A stretch of DNA of 64,000 nt from Chitinophagales bacterium (GTDB taxonomy: Bacteria > Bacteroidota > Bacteroidia > Chitinophagales > Chitinophagaceae). Shown here piece by piece: positions 15,446-24,231 of this stretch. Below the pieces are notes generated by a model, which was not told the DNA's origin, did not search any database, and saw only the letters and a program-made list of their open reading frames with translations. The DNA is taken from positions 62,001-126,000 of the forward strand of contig JAATGJ010000132.1 in assembly GCA_015654695.1 (NCBI GenBank). Reading direction: 5' to 3'. Made by a program: the position numbers and the translations under genes. Each line of letters starts with the position of its first letter. The first letter of the stretch is position 1.

Positions 15446-16783
15446 CTATTCCATTTTAAAAGCAGGATTTTGTACACAAACTTTGCGGCTGTTATCTTCC
15501 TGCTTACACCATGTATGTTTGGCTTTATTAATAGTTTGCGCTTGTGCTGTAGTCAATAAACTGTTCCAGGAAACATTGAAAAAGAACGGGCCTATAGATT
15601 TTTCCAGTGACTCACGAAGATTAAAAGTAAAAATGCCACCGGTAGTATTGCCTGCAGACAGCTCGCCCTTGGATGCGGCGGTCATCAATACGGAAAGCGG
15701 TTTTTCATTCATAAAAAGAGCCCTGCAGTTTTCCATGCTCCAGCCAATAGATGAATTGCGGGTAGTAGCGCCATCGCTGCTCACCAGGCTCGTTTGTGTT
15801 GGATCAGCATTGCAGCAATCGCTGAAAACCAGGTTAAGCCTGGCGCCTTTCGCTTTTATTCTTTTATAAATATCTTCTATATTAAGTGTATAGGCGCCGC
15901 CATAGTTTTGAAAGGTCTTATCCCTGAGATCGAGGAAGGGAAATCTCTGGCTGCTCTTTACATCATTGAATCCATGGCCTGAGTAATAAAAAACAACGAT
16001 ATCACCCGGAGCGGGCTTTATCGCATTGATGGCATTGTCCACATTTACTTTACTAAACTCCTTTCCAAATATTACCGTAGGTACAAATTGAATTTCGAGA
16101 AATTCCGCCAGTTGGCTGAAAGTTTTATACGTAACATCCTTATCCACGACACAAGTAGTACCGATAGATATATCCTCCGTATTGGCGACTACTAATAAAA
16201 ACAGCCGGGTGTTTTTTTGCTGCGGTGTCAGGCTTCTTACCGTTGTTTCAAAAAGGTTTATATAAAATTCATCCTTTGGTGTAAAATACTGCGATACCAG
16301 TTCCTTTGTAAGATCCTCCTGGTTCAGCAGTTTCATTTTTGTAATCTCTCCCTGCACATCCTCATTATTATCCCCCTCCGATACAACAGCCCATGGTTCA
16401 TAAAAACCGGTTTCTTTGTTTTTCTCAAACCAGAAAACATCAGGATCGTATTCCACATCAGCGCCCCCAATGATCACCTGCGGGTCAATTCCTTCAAAGA
16501 TCAATATACTGCTGTCGGTCTTCTTGCTATCGTTTTCATCCTCATCCCCCATATAATGCTCCTGCATCAGCATATTTACCACAATAGGAGTCTGGGTTTT
16601 TTCATCAGGAAACCTTACCCTGATAAAACCCGTACCATCGTCGTTTCTTACCAGGAAGGCGTTGTAATGCTCCCGTACATTATTTACGTCAAAATAATAA
16701 TCAAACTCATATATGGATGGCTGCGCATAAGAGAGGCCGCTGATAAGAACAAACAGGGCCAGTAGCAGATATCTTGATATCAT
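15446..16783 (-). CDS. exported caspase-like (peptidase C14) protein
   Basis: A 445-residue protein with a signal peptide (MISRYLLLALFVLISGLSYA) and a C-terminal caspase/metacaspase domain (~195-420). The catalytic dyad is visible: His270 in VVFYYSGHGFND and Cys324 in LVFSDCCNA, matching the family's H-G and D-x-C motifs; ANTEDISIGTTCVVD supplies the first strand. The N-terminal ~190 residues show no known domain. Metacaspases cut after Arg/Lys. Export suggests a periplasmic or surface role rather than classic cytoplasmic cell death, which is unusual. It has its own transcription unit and converges on the element-H transcript. Confidence 0.88.
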   Translation of the reverse strand: MISRYLLLALFVLISGLSYAQPSIYEFDYYFDVNNVREHYNAFLVRNDDGTGFIRVRFPDEKTQTPIVVNMLMQEHYMGDEDENDSKKTDSSILIFEGIDPQVIIGGADVEYDPDVFWFEKNKETGFYEPWAVVSEGDNNEDVQGEITKMKLLNQEDLTKELVSQYFTPKDEFYINLFETTVRSLTPQQKNTRLFLLVVANTEDISIGTTCVVDKDVTYKTFSQLAEFLEIQFVPTVIFGKEFSKVNVDNAINAIKPAPGDIVVFYYSGHGFNDVKSSQRFPFLDLRDKTFQNYGGAYTLNIEDIYKRIKAKGARLNLVFSDCCNADPTQTSLVSSDGATTRNSSIGWSMENCRALFMNEKPLSVLMTAASKGELSAGNTTGGIFTFNLRESLEKSIGPFFFNVSWNSLLTTAQAQTINKAKHTWCKQEDNSRKVCVQNPAFKME

Positions 16784-16962
16784 GACACACGGTTTTTTTT
16801 ATTGAAAACGGATGTTTAAATCTACTGATCTATTATCAAACTGCAAAAACTACCTGCGGGTTATGAAGACAGGGATCAACTATATTTATTATAGAAAAAA
16901 ATGTAAACCGCTCATTAATTCATAAATTAGAACCGCAATACATTATCGAATAAACACAATTA

Positions 16963-18396
16963 ATGACCCGCAAATTTTCCAGCGATATACATTTCGTAAA
17001 GAGGTATTTTTTTATATTCTCTTTTTCTTTTTTCACCTCAGGCATTTTTGCTCAAAAATCAAAAGCTGATAGCCTTGAGAGGTTGCTTACTGTAGAAAAA
17101 ACAGACAGTAACAGGGTAAAGCTATTGTGGCAACTGGCGGGATTTGTAAATATTTACAATCCGGATACAGCTTTAATCTTATCACAACAGGCGCTGTATT
17201 TGTCAAAAGAGATCAACTATATTGAAGGGCAATCAAAATCACTCGGCGCATTAGCCAATGCAATTCTTAAAATCGGCAACTATCCCCGTGCACTGGAATT
17301 GTACTTTCAAAAACTGAAGCTGGAAGAAAAAAGGGACAAACCAAGGAACCTAAGCAGTGTCTTAATCAATATTGGTGTAGTGCATGTGCTGCAGGAAGAA
17401 TACAGGAAAGCGCTGGAATATTATTCCAAAGCGGATTCAGTTATCCGGAAGTATAATGTAGAAGATCTGAAATATTTTATTGCGCTGAACCTGGGCGATG
17501 CCTACAACCGCCTTAATATTTCAGACTCTGCTTACCTGTATTTCAGCCAATCACTTGAACTGGCCAAAAGCCTTGACGATGTGGACCTGACCGGAACTTC
17601 CATGACAGGACTTGGGCACACCTATCTTAAACTGGGAAATTACCCGCAATCGTTGATAAATTATCAAACCGCTATTACCCACCTGCGGGAAGCGAATGAC
17701 GATGAAATACTTTGCGAAGCAACATTGGGTATTGCCAACTTATACCAGCATTTGAACAATAATGATTCCGCTGCCTGGTATGCCACCTTATCGCTTTCCA
17801 TAGCAAAAAAAGGAAGCTTCCTTTCTCATCAACTGGAAGCAGCACAATTTCTGACCAATCACTATAAAGTAAATAAGAATATTGACAGCGCCTTTGCGTA
17901 TGTAAACCATGTACAGGAATTAAATGATTCATTAAACAGTAAAAGCAGTATACGAGAATCGCAGATACTTTCGAGTAATGAACAACTGAGGCAACTGGAA
18001 ATAGCAGAGAATAAAAGAATTGCGGCAAAAGAACGTATTCAGCAACTGCAGTTGCTTTTTATCGGGATATTCATTCCGGGTTTTTTCCTCTTTACTCTTT
18101 TATTGAGCCGTATTAAAATTCATATACGGATCATAAAAATACTGGGCATACTTTCTCTGCTTATCCTTTTTGAATACCTGACACTGCTGCTTCACCCCAC
18201 TGTCGCAGCATTAACGCATCATACCCCCGTTTATGAAATACTGATCTTTGTAGCTATTGCTGCATTGCTGATACCAGCTCATCACCGCATTGAACATTGG
18301 CTGATAGAAAAACTGATCCGCCACAGGGCAAAAAACCCGGATGGACAATTCAGCATCAAAACGGTCAGGATAAAAATGAAAAAACCACCCGGCTAA
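16963..18396 (+). CDS. TPR-repeat membrane protein lacking a kinase domain
   Basis: A 477-residue protein with a signal/anchor segment (FIFSFSFFTSGIFAQ), then about six TPR repeats (residues ~60-320; e.g. GNYPRALELYFQKLKLEE, EEYRKALEYYSKADSV, GNYPQSLINYQTAITHL), a short coiled coil, and three to four membrane helices (~357-450), ending in a basic tail (KTVRIKMKKPPG). Bacteroidota have many sensor kinases with exactly this periplasmic TPR plus membrane layout; here the kinase part is absent and the protein stops after the membrane region. It may be a receptor passing its signal to a partner. Monocistronic; function unknown. Confidence 0.8.
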   Translation: MTRKFSSDIHFVKRYFFIFSFSFFTSGIFAQKSKADSLERLLTVEKTDSNRVKLLWQLAGFVNIYNPDTALILSQQALYLSKEINYIEGQSKSLGALANAILKIGNYPRALELYFQKLKLEEKRDKPRNLSSVLINIGVVHVLQEEYRKALEYYSKADSVIRKYNVEDLKYFIALNLGDAYNRLNISDSAYLYFSQSLELAKSLDDVDLTGTSMTGLGHTYLKLGNYPQSLINYQTAITHLREANDDEILCEATLGIANLYQHLNNNDSAAWYATLSLSIAKKGSFLSHQLEAAQFLTNHYKVNKNIDSAFAYVNHVQELNDSLNSKSSIRESQILSSNEQLRQLEIAENKRIAAKERIQQLQLLFIGIFIPGFFLFTLLLSRIKIHIRIIKILGILSLLILFEYLTLLLHPTVAALTHHTPVYEILIFVAIAALLIPAHHRIEHWLIEKLIRHRAKNPDGQFSIKTVRIKMKKPPG

Positions 18397-18464
18397 ATTT
18401 CTTCCTTATACTAACGGGAAGAATAAAAAGCCGGAGACTATATACAAAGAATTATTACACTTTA

Positions 18465-18635
18465 TTAGTTTGTAGTTTTTACCGGGGGACGTGTAGTAGC
18501 CGTATCCATTTTTGTTGTATCGGGCAAAGTCTCTTTTTTCTCATTACCGCTATTACTGCAGCCTACGACTATAAATGATACAATCATTACGCTTACAATA
18601 AACAGAAGGGCAAGTTTTGGTTTTTTGCTGGTCAT
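18465..18635 (-). CDS. small predicted lipoprotein
   Basis: A 56-residue protein: basic start (MTSKKPKLA), hydrophobic core (LLFIVSVMIVSFIVVGC) and a lipobox-like VVGC, then a short polar Ser/Thr/Lys/Pro tail. It has the layout of the tiny lipoproteins common in Chitinophagaceae; no function is known. It converges with the TPR gene (69 bp between the two stop codons). Confidence 0.7.
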   Translation of the reverse strand: MTSKKPKLALLFIVSVMIVSFIVVGCSNSGNEKKETLPDTTKMDTATTRPPVKTTN

Positions 18636-18776
18636 ATTAAAAGTTTTAGGCTATAAGAGTACGATAAGTAGCCATAAATTCCAAAAAATTCCTGCAATGC
18701 AAATGCCCCGGCAAACAACAGCAATGCACAATATGTCTTCTGTAAAAGCCGCAAGAGTTAAAAATTTCTCATTCGC

Positions 18777-20207
18777 TTATTTCAGCAGATCCAGCAACTT
18801 ATACATTTTATTCACCACCGCCGATGAAGGGCCATTATAGTTATTTACCAAAAAAGAAAAAATATACTCATTGCCATCTTTCGCTTTATGATAACCGCAG
18901 TATCCTTTTACATCGCTGATAGTGCCGCTTTTTATTTTCATGCCATTGTATTCCGGCAGGGCATCATAGAAATAGGGAAACCAGTTTTTGGTTTTGGCGT
19001 ATTTCAATATCTCTACCTGCACATGGGTAGTAACACGGTTGAGTGGGGATAGACCTGAGCCATCTTTTATATTCAGTTCATCTTCATCAATACCTTTTTG
19101 TTTCCAGAAATCTTTTACAATAGCAACACCACTATCCGTGCTGCCAAAACCTTTCTTTTCATAAGCAAATGTTTTTATCAATGCTTCGCCGTAGAGGTTG
19201 ATGCTTTTTTTGAGGAACCAATAGATGATGGAGTCGAGGGAGGGGGAATAGTGGGCGAAAAAAACATTAGTCTTTTTAATAGCCCGATCCTGCTCACTAA
19301 TTGCGAAATTTCCAAAATCTGGAATAGATTCAAGAATATAGCTTACCCCCGGGTTTTTGATTGATAAATATTTTGCGAAAGAATAAACCAATTGTCTTTG
19401 CGGATCAGGTATTGCCCCGGATATTTTAAAACTCTTCTCTTCAATTGGTATCGTTCCTCTAATATAACCTTGCCTTGAATTCAGGGGTAAATATACAAAT
19501 GCGTTATCACCTGTATTTTTTTCTGCTGATTTAACTTCTGAGACAAATTCTGTTTGCCACAATTCAGGTGTAATATTTTTTATATTAACAGGCTCTTTTA
19601 GTTTGTTTCCAGATTCAAGTTTAATATCGAATTGATTTTCTCTCCAATTAATCCCCCTAGCTCCTGCGCCGTAATAATTTCCAATATCCTGCCATATCCA
19701 TCCATCTGGTATATATTGTGTTTCCCATTCAGATGCATGTGCTTCTATCTTGCCGCTGATTTTTTTTATACCTTTTCTTATTATAGCATCTGTGAAATCA
19801 TTAAAAATTTTTTCTTCTTTAGTTGTATTATACCTCCAGCTTCCGAATGTCGGATCCCCATTACTAAAGATGTATAAATCCCCATTTAAACCATACTTGT
19901 CAATTTCTCCATCATACCCCAACTCTGTTTTATACCTATAATCCTTCCCCAGCAACTCAAAAGCCGTAGCCGCCGTAATGATCTTCTGTGTAGAAGCCGG
20001 AGCCAATCCCAACTGCGAATTTTTATCAAAAACCACTTTACCTGTTTTAGCATCTATTACATACAAAGAGCTGATGGCATGTTTTAATTGCGGATCAGTT
20101 TCAAACTGCTGCCAGGCTTTTTGCAGTTTTTGAGTAACAGTCTGTGCAAAAGAACCGGTAACCAGTAACAGGTAACCGGTAACAAGGATTAATTTCTTCA
20201 TCAGCAA
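18777..20207 (-). CDS. dacB: D-alanyl-D-alanine carboxypeptidase/endopeptidase (PBP4, family S13)
   Basis: A 476-residue periplasmic penicillin-binding protein that trims peptidoglycan peptides and cross-links. The nucleophile motif SxxK is Ser72-Lys75 in LGLAPASTQKIITA; DGSGLSPLNRVT and the KSGT box (MKIKSGTISDVKGYCG) complete the S13 active site. Length is as expected for PBP4. The signal peptide reads LILVTGYLLLVTGSFA and is coded by a near-perfect tandem repeat of GTTAC(C/T)GG units (20155-20195), probably a repeat expansion fixed in frame. Start could be either MLMKK or MKK. Confidence 0.92.
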   Translation of the reverse strand: MLMKKLILVTGYLLLVTGSFAQTVTQKLQKAWQQFETDPQLKHAISSLYVIDAKTGKVVFDKNSQLGLAPASTQKIITAATAFELLGKDYRYKTELGYDGEIDKYGLNGDLYIFSNGDPTFGSWRYNTTKEEKIFNDFTDAIIRKGIKKISGKIEAHASEWETQYIPDGWIWQDIGNYYGAGARGINWRENQFDIKLESGNKLKEPVNIKNITPELWQTEFVSEVKSAEKNTGDNAFVYLPLNSRQGYIRGTIPIEEKSFKISGAIPDPQRQLVYSFAKYLSIKNPGVSYILESIPDFGNFAISEQDRAIKKTNVFFAHYSPSLDSIIYWFLKKSINLYGEALIKTFAYEKKGFGSTDSGVAIVKDFWKQKGIDEDELNIKDGSGLSPLNRVTTHVQVEILKYAKTKNWFPYFYDALPEYNGMKIKSGTISDVKGYCGYHKAKDGNEYIFSFLVNNYNGPSSAVVNKMYKLLDLLK

Positions 20208-20249
20208 AATATTTTATACCAGCTAAAACGGAAAAAGTAAATTTACAGT

Positions 20250-20843
20250 ATGGAAAATGAAGTTAAAGAACCGGCGCCGAAGTATAACTATGTTTCTCCT
20301 AAAGAATACTTAGAAATGGAAAGGGCTTCGGTGGAAAAACATGAATACTATAAAGGAGAAGTGTTTGCTATGTCCGGAGCATCATGGGAGCATAATGTAA
20401 TTGTAAAAAATGTTAACACCTTAATTCTTCCCTTTTTAAAAGGAAAGCCTTGTGATATGTTTGGTAGTGACTTGCGTATTCATATACCTGAAAACACCTT
20501 ATATACCTATCCGGATCTTTCTATTATTTGTGGCAACCCCGAAACAACCGACGATGAAAAAGATACCGCAATAAAACCATCTGTATTAATTGAAGTGCTA
20601 GCTAAATCAACCAAGGATTATGACAGGGGAACGAAGTTCTATCTCTACAGAAGCATAATGACACTAAATGAATATATTACAATAGACTCTCTTTCTGTTA
20701 GTGTTGAAATTTATACCCGCAAACAAGATAATAGCTGGAACCTGACAGAGTTTAAACAACTATCAGACAGCTTTTACATTTCATCTATTGGCTTTACTCT
20801 TTTCCTGAAAGATATTTACGAAGATGTCAGTTTTGACGAATAG
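20250..20843 (+). CDS. Uma2-family (DUF820) putative restriction-fold endonuclease
   Basis: A 197-residue cytoplasmic protein of the Uma2/DUF820 family: VSPKEYLEMERAS, YYKGEVFAMSGASWEHNVI, FGSDLRIHI, then the PD-(D/E)xK core YPDLSIIC...PSVLIEVLAKSTKDYDRGTKFYLYR. The Asp of YPD and the Glu of IEVL are the expected metal ligands, with Lys in AKST. These nucleases are frequent and multi-copy in Bacteroidota and cyanobacteria, with unknown substrates. It sits 27 bp before cinA, so the two may be co-transcribed. Confidence 0.88.
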   Translation: MENEVKEPAPKYNYVSPKEYLEMERASVEKHEYYKGEVFAMSGASWEHNVIVKNVNTLILPFLKGKPCDMFGSDLRIHIPENTLYTYPDLSIICGNPETTDDEKDTAIKPSVLIEVLAKSTKDYDRGTKFYLYRSIMTLNEYITIDSLSVSVEIYTRKQDNSWNLTEFKQLSDSFYISSIGFTLFLKDIYEDVSFDE

Positions 20844-20870
20844 CTGATATTTGCGTCCAAAATCATTTAC

Positions 20871-22607
20871 TTGAAAAAAATTAACGCATCCATTATCACT
20901 ATAGGAGATGAGTTACTCATTGGCCAGACCATTGATACCAACAGCGCCTTCATCGCACAGGAACTGAATAAAATAGGCGTATGGGTAAAAAGAAGAGTAG
21001 CTGTAGGCGATCTGTGGGATGATATCTGGCAGGCGCTGGACGAAGAAGGCAAAAATTCAGACATCATTATTATGACCGGGGGCCTCGGTCCTACAGCGGA
21101 TGATATTACAAAACCATTACTGTGTAAATATTTTGGTGGTAAGCTGGTGGTAAACCAGAATGTATTAGATCATGTCAAATATTTATTTGAACAGGTGTAT
21201 CGCCGTCCCGGTCCTATGCTGGAAAGAAATTTGAAACAAGCCGAAGTGCCGGATACATGTACGGTTTTGCACAATGCAAGAGGGACGGCTCCGGGGATGT
21301 GGTTTGAAAAAGCCCCCCTAAATTCCCCACGAGAGGGGACTTTAGAACCCGACAATTTGGATAGCCCTTATAATTACCGAATGGCTGACCCTGCTATTTA
21401 TGGATTACTTAAAAAATTTGTTGAAGAACATAGAAGTAACCCAACAGAAGCCGAAAAAGTTATGTGGGAAATATTAAGAGGAAGAAAACTTGCGGGCTAC
21501 AAATTAAGGAGACAGCATATCATTGGTTCTTATATTGCTGATTTTGTTTGTATACCAGAAAGATTGATTATCGAAGTAGACGGATTAATTCACCAGGTTC
21601 CTGAAAATAAAAAAAATGATGATGAAAGAACTAAAGATTTAAATAATCTTGGCTTTGAAGTTATTCGATTTACAAATGAACAAGTTCTCAATGACAGAGA
21701 TAATACATTAAACAAAATACTTGCTTGCCTCAAAAAGAAAAATTCATTGTTGTCAGACTCCAAAGTCCCCCGTCGTGGGGAATTTAGGGGGGTTGTTTTT
21801 ATTTCTTTACCGGGTGTTCCGCATGAGATGAAAGGATTAATGATGGATGAAGTAATTCCCAGGTTGCTGAAAGAATTTACTATGCCGGTCATTCTCCATC
21901 GTACTGCTTTTACTGCTGGCCAGGGAGAATCTATGATCGCTGAACATATCAAAGATTTTGAAACAGCGCTGCCCCCGCATATCAAACTGGCATACCTGCC
22001 CGGATATGGTATGGTGAAACTGAGACTGACAGCAACAGGTGATAACAAAGAACAAGTAGAAAAGGAATTAACCGACCAGTTTGAACAACTGAAAGTATTG
22101 GTACAACATTTCCTGGTAACGGATACTGATGAAGGTTTGGAAGTAGTAGTGGGTCAGCTATTGAAATCAAAAGGCAAAACAATGGCTACGGCCGAAAGTT
22201 GTACCGGTGGCTATATTGCTCATCTCATTACTTCTGTTGCCGGATCATCTGCCTATTATAAAGGCAGTGTGGTTAGTTATGCGAATGGAGTAAAAGAAGA
22301 TATCCTCGGCGTACAGCATGAAACATTAAAATCAATGGGTGCTGTCAGTGAAGAAACGGTGAAGCAAATGGTGAAAGGCGCTATAGATAGATTAAAAGTG
22401 GATTATGCCATTGCCACTTCCGGCATCATGGGGCCAGATGGCGGTTCAGCTGAAAAACCGGTTGGCACCGTCTGGATAGCGGCGGGTAACAAAGACAATA
22501 TCACCGCCAAACAATTCAATTTTCGTTTTGACCGGGAACGAAATATCAGGCAGACTGCACAGACAGCACTGGATTATTTAAGAAAATTCATTTTGGCTAA
22601 TGACTGA
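20871..22607 (+). CDS. cinA: CinA-like protein (MoaB-like domain plus nicotinamide-nucleotide amidase) with in-frame DUF559 insert
   Basis: The N-terminal molybdopterin-binding-like domain starts at KINASIITIGDELLIGQTIDTNS and has MTGGLGPTADDITKP; the C-terminal amidase has ATAESCTGGYIAHLIT, ATSGIMGPDGGS and KPVGTVWIA. The whole is 578 residues against ~415 for the family. The extra ~161 residues (about 148-308) are an in-frame insert between MWFEK and VFISLPGVPHEMKGL and contain a DUF559 nuclease domain (see mobile element 21311-21794). Removing the insert restores a normal CinA. The annotated start is a TTG; the ORF begins MKKINAS. CinA handles damaged NAD/ADP-ribose metabolites; whether this copy still works is unknown. 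Confidence 0.92.
   Translation: MKKINASIITIGDELLIGQTIDTNSAFIAQELNKIGVWVKRRVAVGDLWDDIWQALDEEGKNSDIIIMTGGLGPTADDITKPLLCKYFGGKLVVNQNVLDHVKYLFEQVYRRPGPMLERNLKQAEVPDTCTVLHNARGTAPGMWFEKAPLNSPREGTLEPDNLDSPYNYRMADPAIYGLLKKFVEEHRSNPTEAEKVMWEILRGRKLAGYKLRRQHIIGSYIADFVCIPERLIIEVDGLIHQVPENKKNDDERTKDLNNLGFEVIRFTNEQVLNDRDNTLNKILACLKKKNSLLSDSKVPRRGEFRGVVFISLPGVPHEMKGLMMDEVIPRLLKEFTMPVILHRTAFTAGQGESMIAEHIKDFETALPPHIKLAYLPGYGMVKLRLTATGDNKEQVEKELTDQFEQLKVLVQHFLVTDTDEGLEVVVGQLLKSKGKTMATAESCTGGYIAHLITSVAGSSAYYKGSVVSYANGVKEDILGVQHETLKSMGAVSEETVKQMVKGAIDRLKVDYAIATSGIMGPDGGSAEKPVGTVWIAAGNKDNITAKQFNFRFDRERNIRQTAQTALDYLRKFILAND
21311..21794 (+). mobile_element. ~484-bp inverted-repeat element carrying a DUF559 endonuclease, in frame within cinA
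   Basis: Both ends carry a near-perfect ~34-bp inverted repeat (left 21311-21344, right 21760-21794; shared core CCCCCTAAATTCCCCACGA). Between them lies an ORF starting at 21381 (MADPAIYGLLKKFVEEHRSN) with the DUF559/Vsr-like signature: SNPTEAEKVMWEILRGRK, YKLRRQHIIGSYIADFVC, LIIEVDGLIHQ, FEVIRFTNEQVL. The repeats themselves are translated in frame (EKAPLNSPREGTL and SKVPRRGEFRGVV). The insert is a whole number of codons, so the host ORF survives. No intein splice motifs are present. Similar DUF559-plus-repeat units elsewhere in Bacteroidota are recalled but not checked. Confidence 0.85.
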
Positions 22608-22698
22608 TCGGAGGATTATGGTCAAATCACTACCTTTGAACCCTAACGAGACCAGGCCTGCTATCCTGCGCTTACTTGTAAGCTGAATAGAGTTACTA

Positions 22699-22744
22699 CA
22701 GTACAAAAGTGCGACGCAAGAAAAGCTGATAGCAGTACAAAAGT
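22699..22744. repeat. pair of 12-bp direct repeats in an intergenic element
   Basis: CAGTACAAAAGT occurs at 22699-22710 and 22733-22744, with GCGACGCAAG and AGCTGATAG between. This resembles dispersed intergenic repeats of Chitinophagaceae as I recall them. It lies in the 22608-22805 spacer upstream of the E2 gene, where CCCGA/TCGGG near 22772-22788 forms a small hairpin. Confidence 0.4.
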
Positions 22745-22805
22745 TGGTAACAAAATATTAAATCTGCTCCCGAAAGCTTGTCGGGACTTAAACCTGAAAT
22801 TGAAC

Positions 22806-24164
22806 ATGGCAATAGTTGATTTAGTAATGCCAAAGCTGGGCGAAAGTATCATGGAAGCGACCATTCTGAAATGGCATAAGCAACCCGGTGATGCCGTAAA
22901 GATGGATGAAACCATTCTTGACATCGCTACAGATAAAGTGGACAGCGAAGTGCCCAGTACTGCGGAAGGAACTATCCAGGAAATTCTTTTTAATGTAAAT
23001 GATGTAGTACCGATTGGTAAAGTGATCGCCAGGATAAAAACCGGCGCTCCTGAAGCTGTTTCACACAACCCTGTAGTATCAACTCCGGTAAAAGAAACGG
23101 CAGTAGCCCAGCCAGTGGAAAAAGCCATTGTGGTAGAAACCGTCCGGCAACCTTCATTCAATGATCAGCATGTAAGCTCTAATGGTAATGGCTCATCCAA
23201 TCGTTTCTATTCCCCGCTTGTATTGAATATTGCAGCCAGCGAAGGTGTCAGCATGTCTGAACTGGAACATATGGCAGGCTCAGGAAATGAAGGACGTGTG
23301 ACTAAGAAAGATATTTTACAGTATGTGAGTGAGAAAAAGTCGGGAGCCAGGAGCCGGGAGCCAGGAGTTAGTTCACAATCGGATGTAATGGTGGTGCCTA
23401 TGAATAGAGTGGAAACAGCAACGGGCCACCAACAACCATCAACAACTTATTCAGGGAACGTTGAGATAATAGAAATGGACCGCATGCGCAAGCTGATCGC
23501 AGACCACATGGTGCGCAGCAAACATACCAGCCCGCATGTAACGAGTTTTACGGAAGCTGACGTGACCAACCTCGTGATGTGGAGAGAGAAAGTGAAAAAG
23601 GATTTTGAAAAAAGAGAAGGAACGAAGATTACTTTCACCCCCTTGTTTATTGAAGCGATCGTACGTTGCATAAAAAAATTCCCTTTGGTGAATAGCTCTG
23701 TGGATGGCGATAAGATCATTGTGAAAAAGGATATTAATATCGGGATGGCTACTGCTTTACAAAATGGAAATCTTATTGTACCAGTTATAAAAAACGCTGA
23801 CCAGCTTAACCTGATTGGTTTGACCAAACAAGTTAATAGCCTGGCTGACAGTGCGAGAAACGGAAGATTGAAAGCGGATGATACCCAGGGCGGAACATTT
23901 ACCATGACGAACGTGGGCACCTTCGGCAGTTTGATGGGCACACCTATTATTAATCAGCCGCAGGTAGCCATATTAGCGGTTGGCGCTATTAAAAAACGCC
24001 CTGTTGTTATAGAAACTCCTCATGGTGACAGCATTGCTATCCGTCACATGATGTACCTGTCGCTCAGTTATGACCACAGGATTGTTGACGGAAGTCTTGG
24101 CGCTACTTTCCTGACGGCGATAGCAAATGAACTGGAAAACTTCAGTGGGGAGAGGGAGTTTTAG
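22806..24164 (+). CDS. 2-oxo acid dehydrogenase E2 (lipoamide acyltransferase)
   Basis: A ~452-residue dihydrolipoyl acyltransferase of a pyruvate, 2-oxoglutarate or branched-chain dehydrogenase complex. The lipoyl domain has the lipoylated Lys in IATDKVDSEVPS (~residue 44); a peripheral-subunit-binding domain follows (YSPLVLNIAASEGVSMSELE, GNEGRVTKKDIL), then the catalytic core ending SYDHRIVDGSLG with His and Asp of the HxxxD motif. The linker holds a short tandem repeat (GGGAGCCAGGAGCC units, 23340-23370). No E1 or E3 gene is adjacent. Substrate class cannot be fixed by eye; DKVDSEVPS and MxKLGESI lean to the branched-chain/2-oxoglutarate side. The frame also allows MNM at 22800. Confidence 0.92.
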   Translation: MAIVDLVMPKLGESIMEATILKWHKQPGDAVKMDETILDIATDKVDSEVPSTAEGTIQEILFNVNDVVPIGKVIARIKTGAPEAVSHNPVVSTPVKETAVAQPVEKAIVVETVRQPSFNDQHVSSNGNGSSNRFYSPLVLNIAASEGVSMSELEHMAGSGNEGRVTKKDILQYVSEKKSGARSREPGVSSQSDVMVVPMNRVETATGHQQPSTTYSGNVEIIEMDRMRKLIADHMVRSKHTSPHVTSFTEADVTNLVMWREKVKKDFEKREGTKITFTPLFIEAIVRCIKKFPLVNSSVDGDKIIVKKDINIGMATALQNGNLIVPVIKNADQLNLIGLTKQVNSLADSARNGRLKADDTQGGTFTMTNVGTFGSLMGTPIINQPQVAILAVGAIKKRPVVIETPHGDSIAIRHMMYLSLSYDHRIVDGSLGATFLTAIANELENFSGEREF

Positions 24165-24173
24165 ACAGCGTAA

Positions 24174-24231
24174 CCTTAAGATACCTTAGAGTAACCCTTA
24201 TTGAATTGTATAGGGCAGGCTGATCTTAAGG
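24174..24231. repeat. nested inverted repeat between convergent genes, possible terminator
   Basis: CCTTAAGAT (24174-24182) pairs with ATCTTAAGG (24223-24231), with a weaker inner pair (ACCCTTA / TATAGGG). It overlaps the stop of the phosphatase gene. There is no T run, so factor-independent termination is uncertain. Confidence 0.35.

Noticed and set aside
21311-21794. Intein within CinA
   Set aside because: No Cys/Ser at the junction, no HN-Cys end and no intein blocks; flanking inverted repeats point to a DNA-level element.
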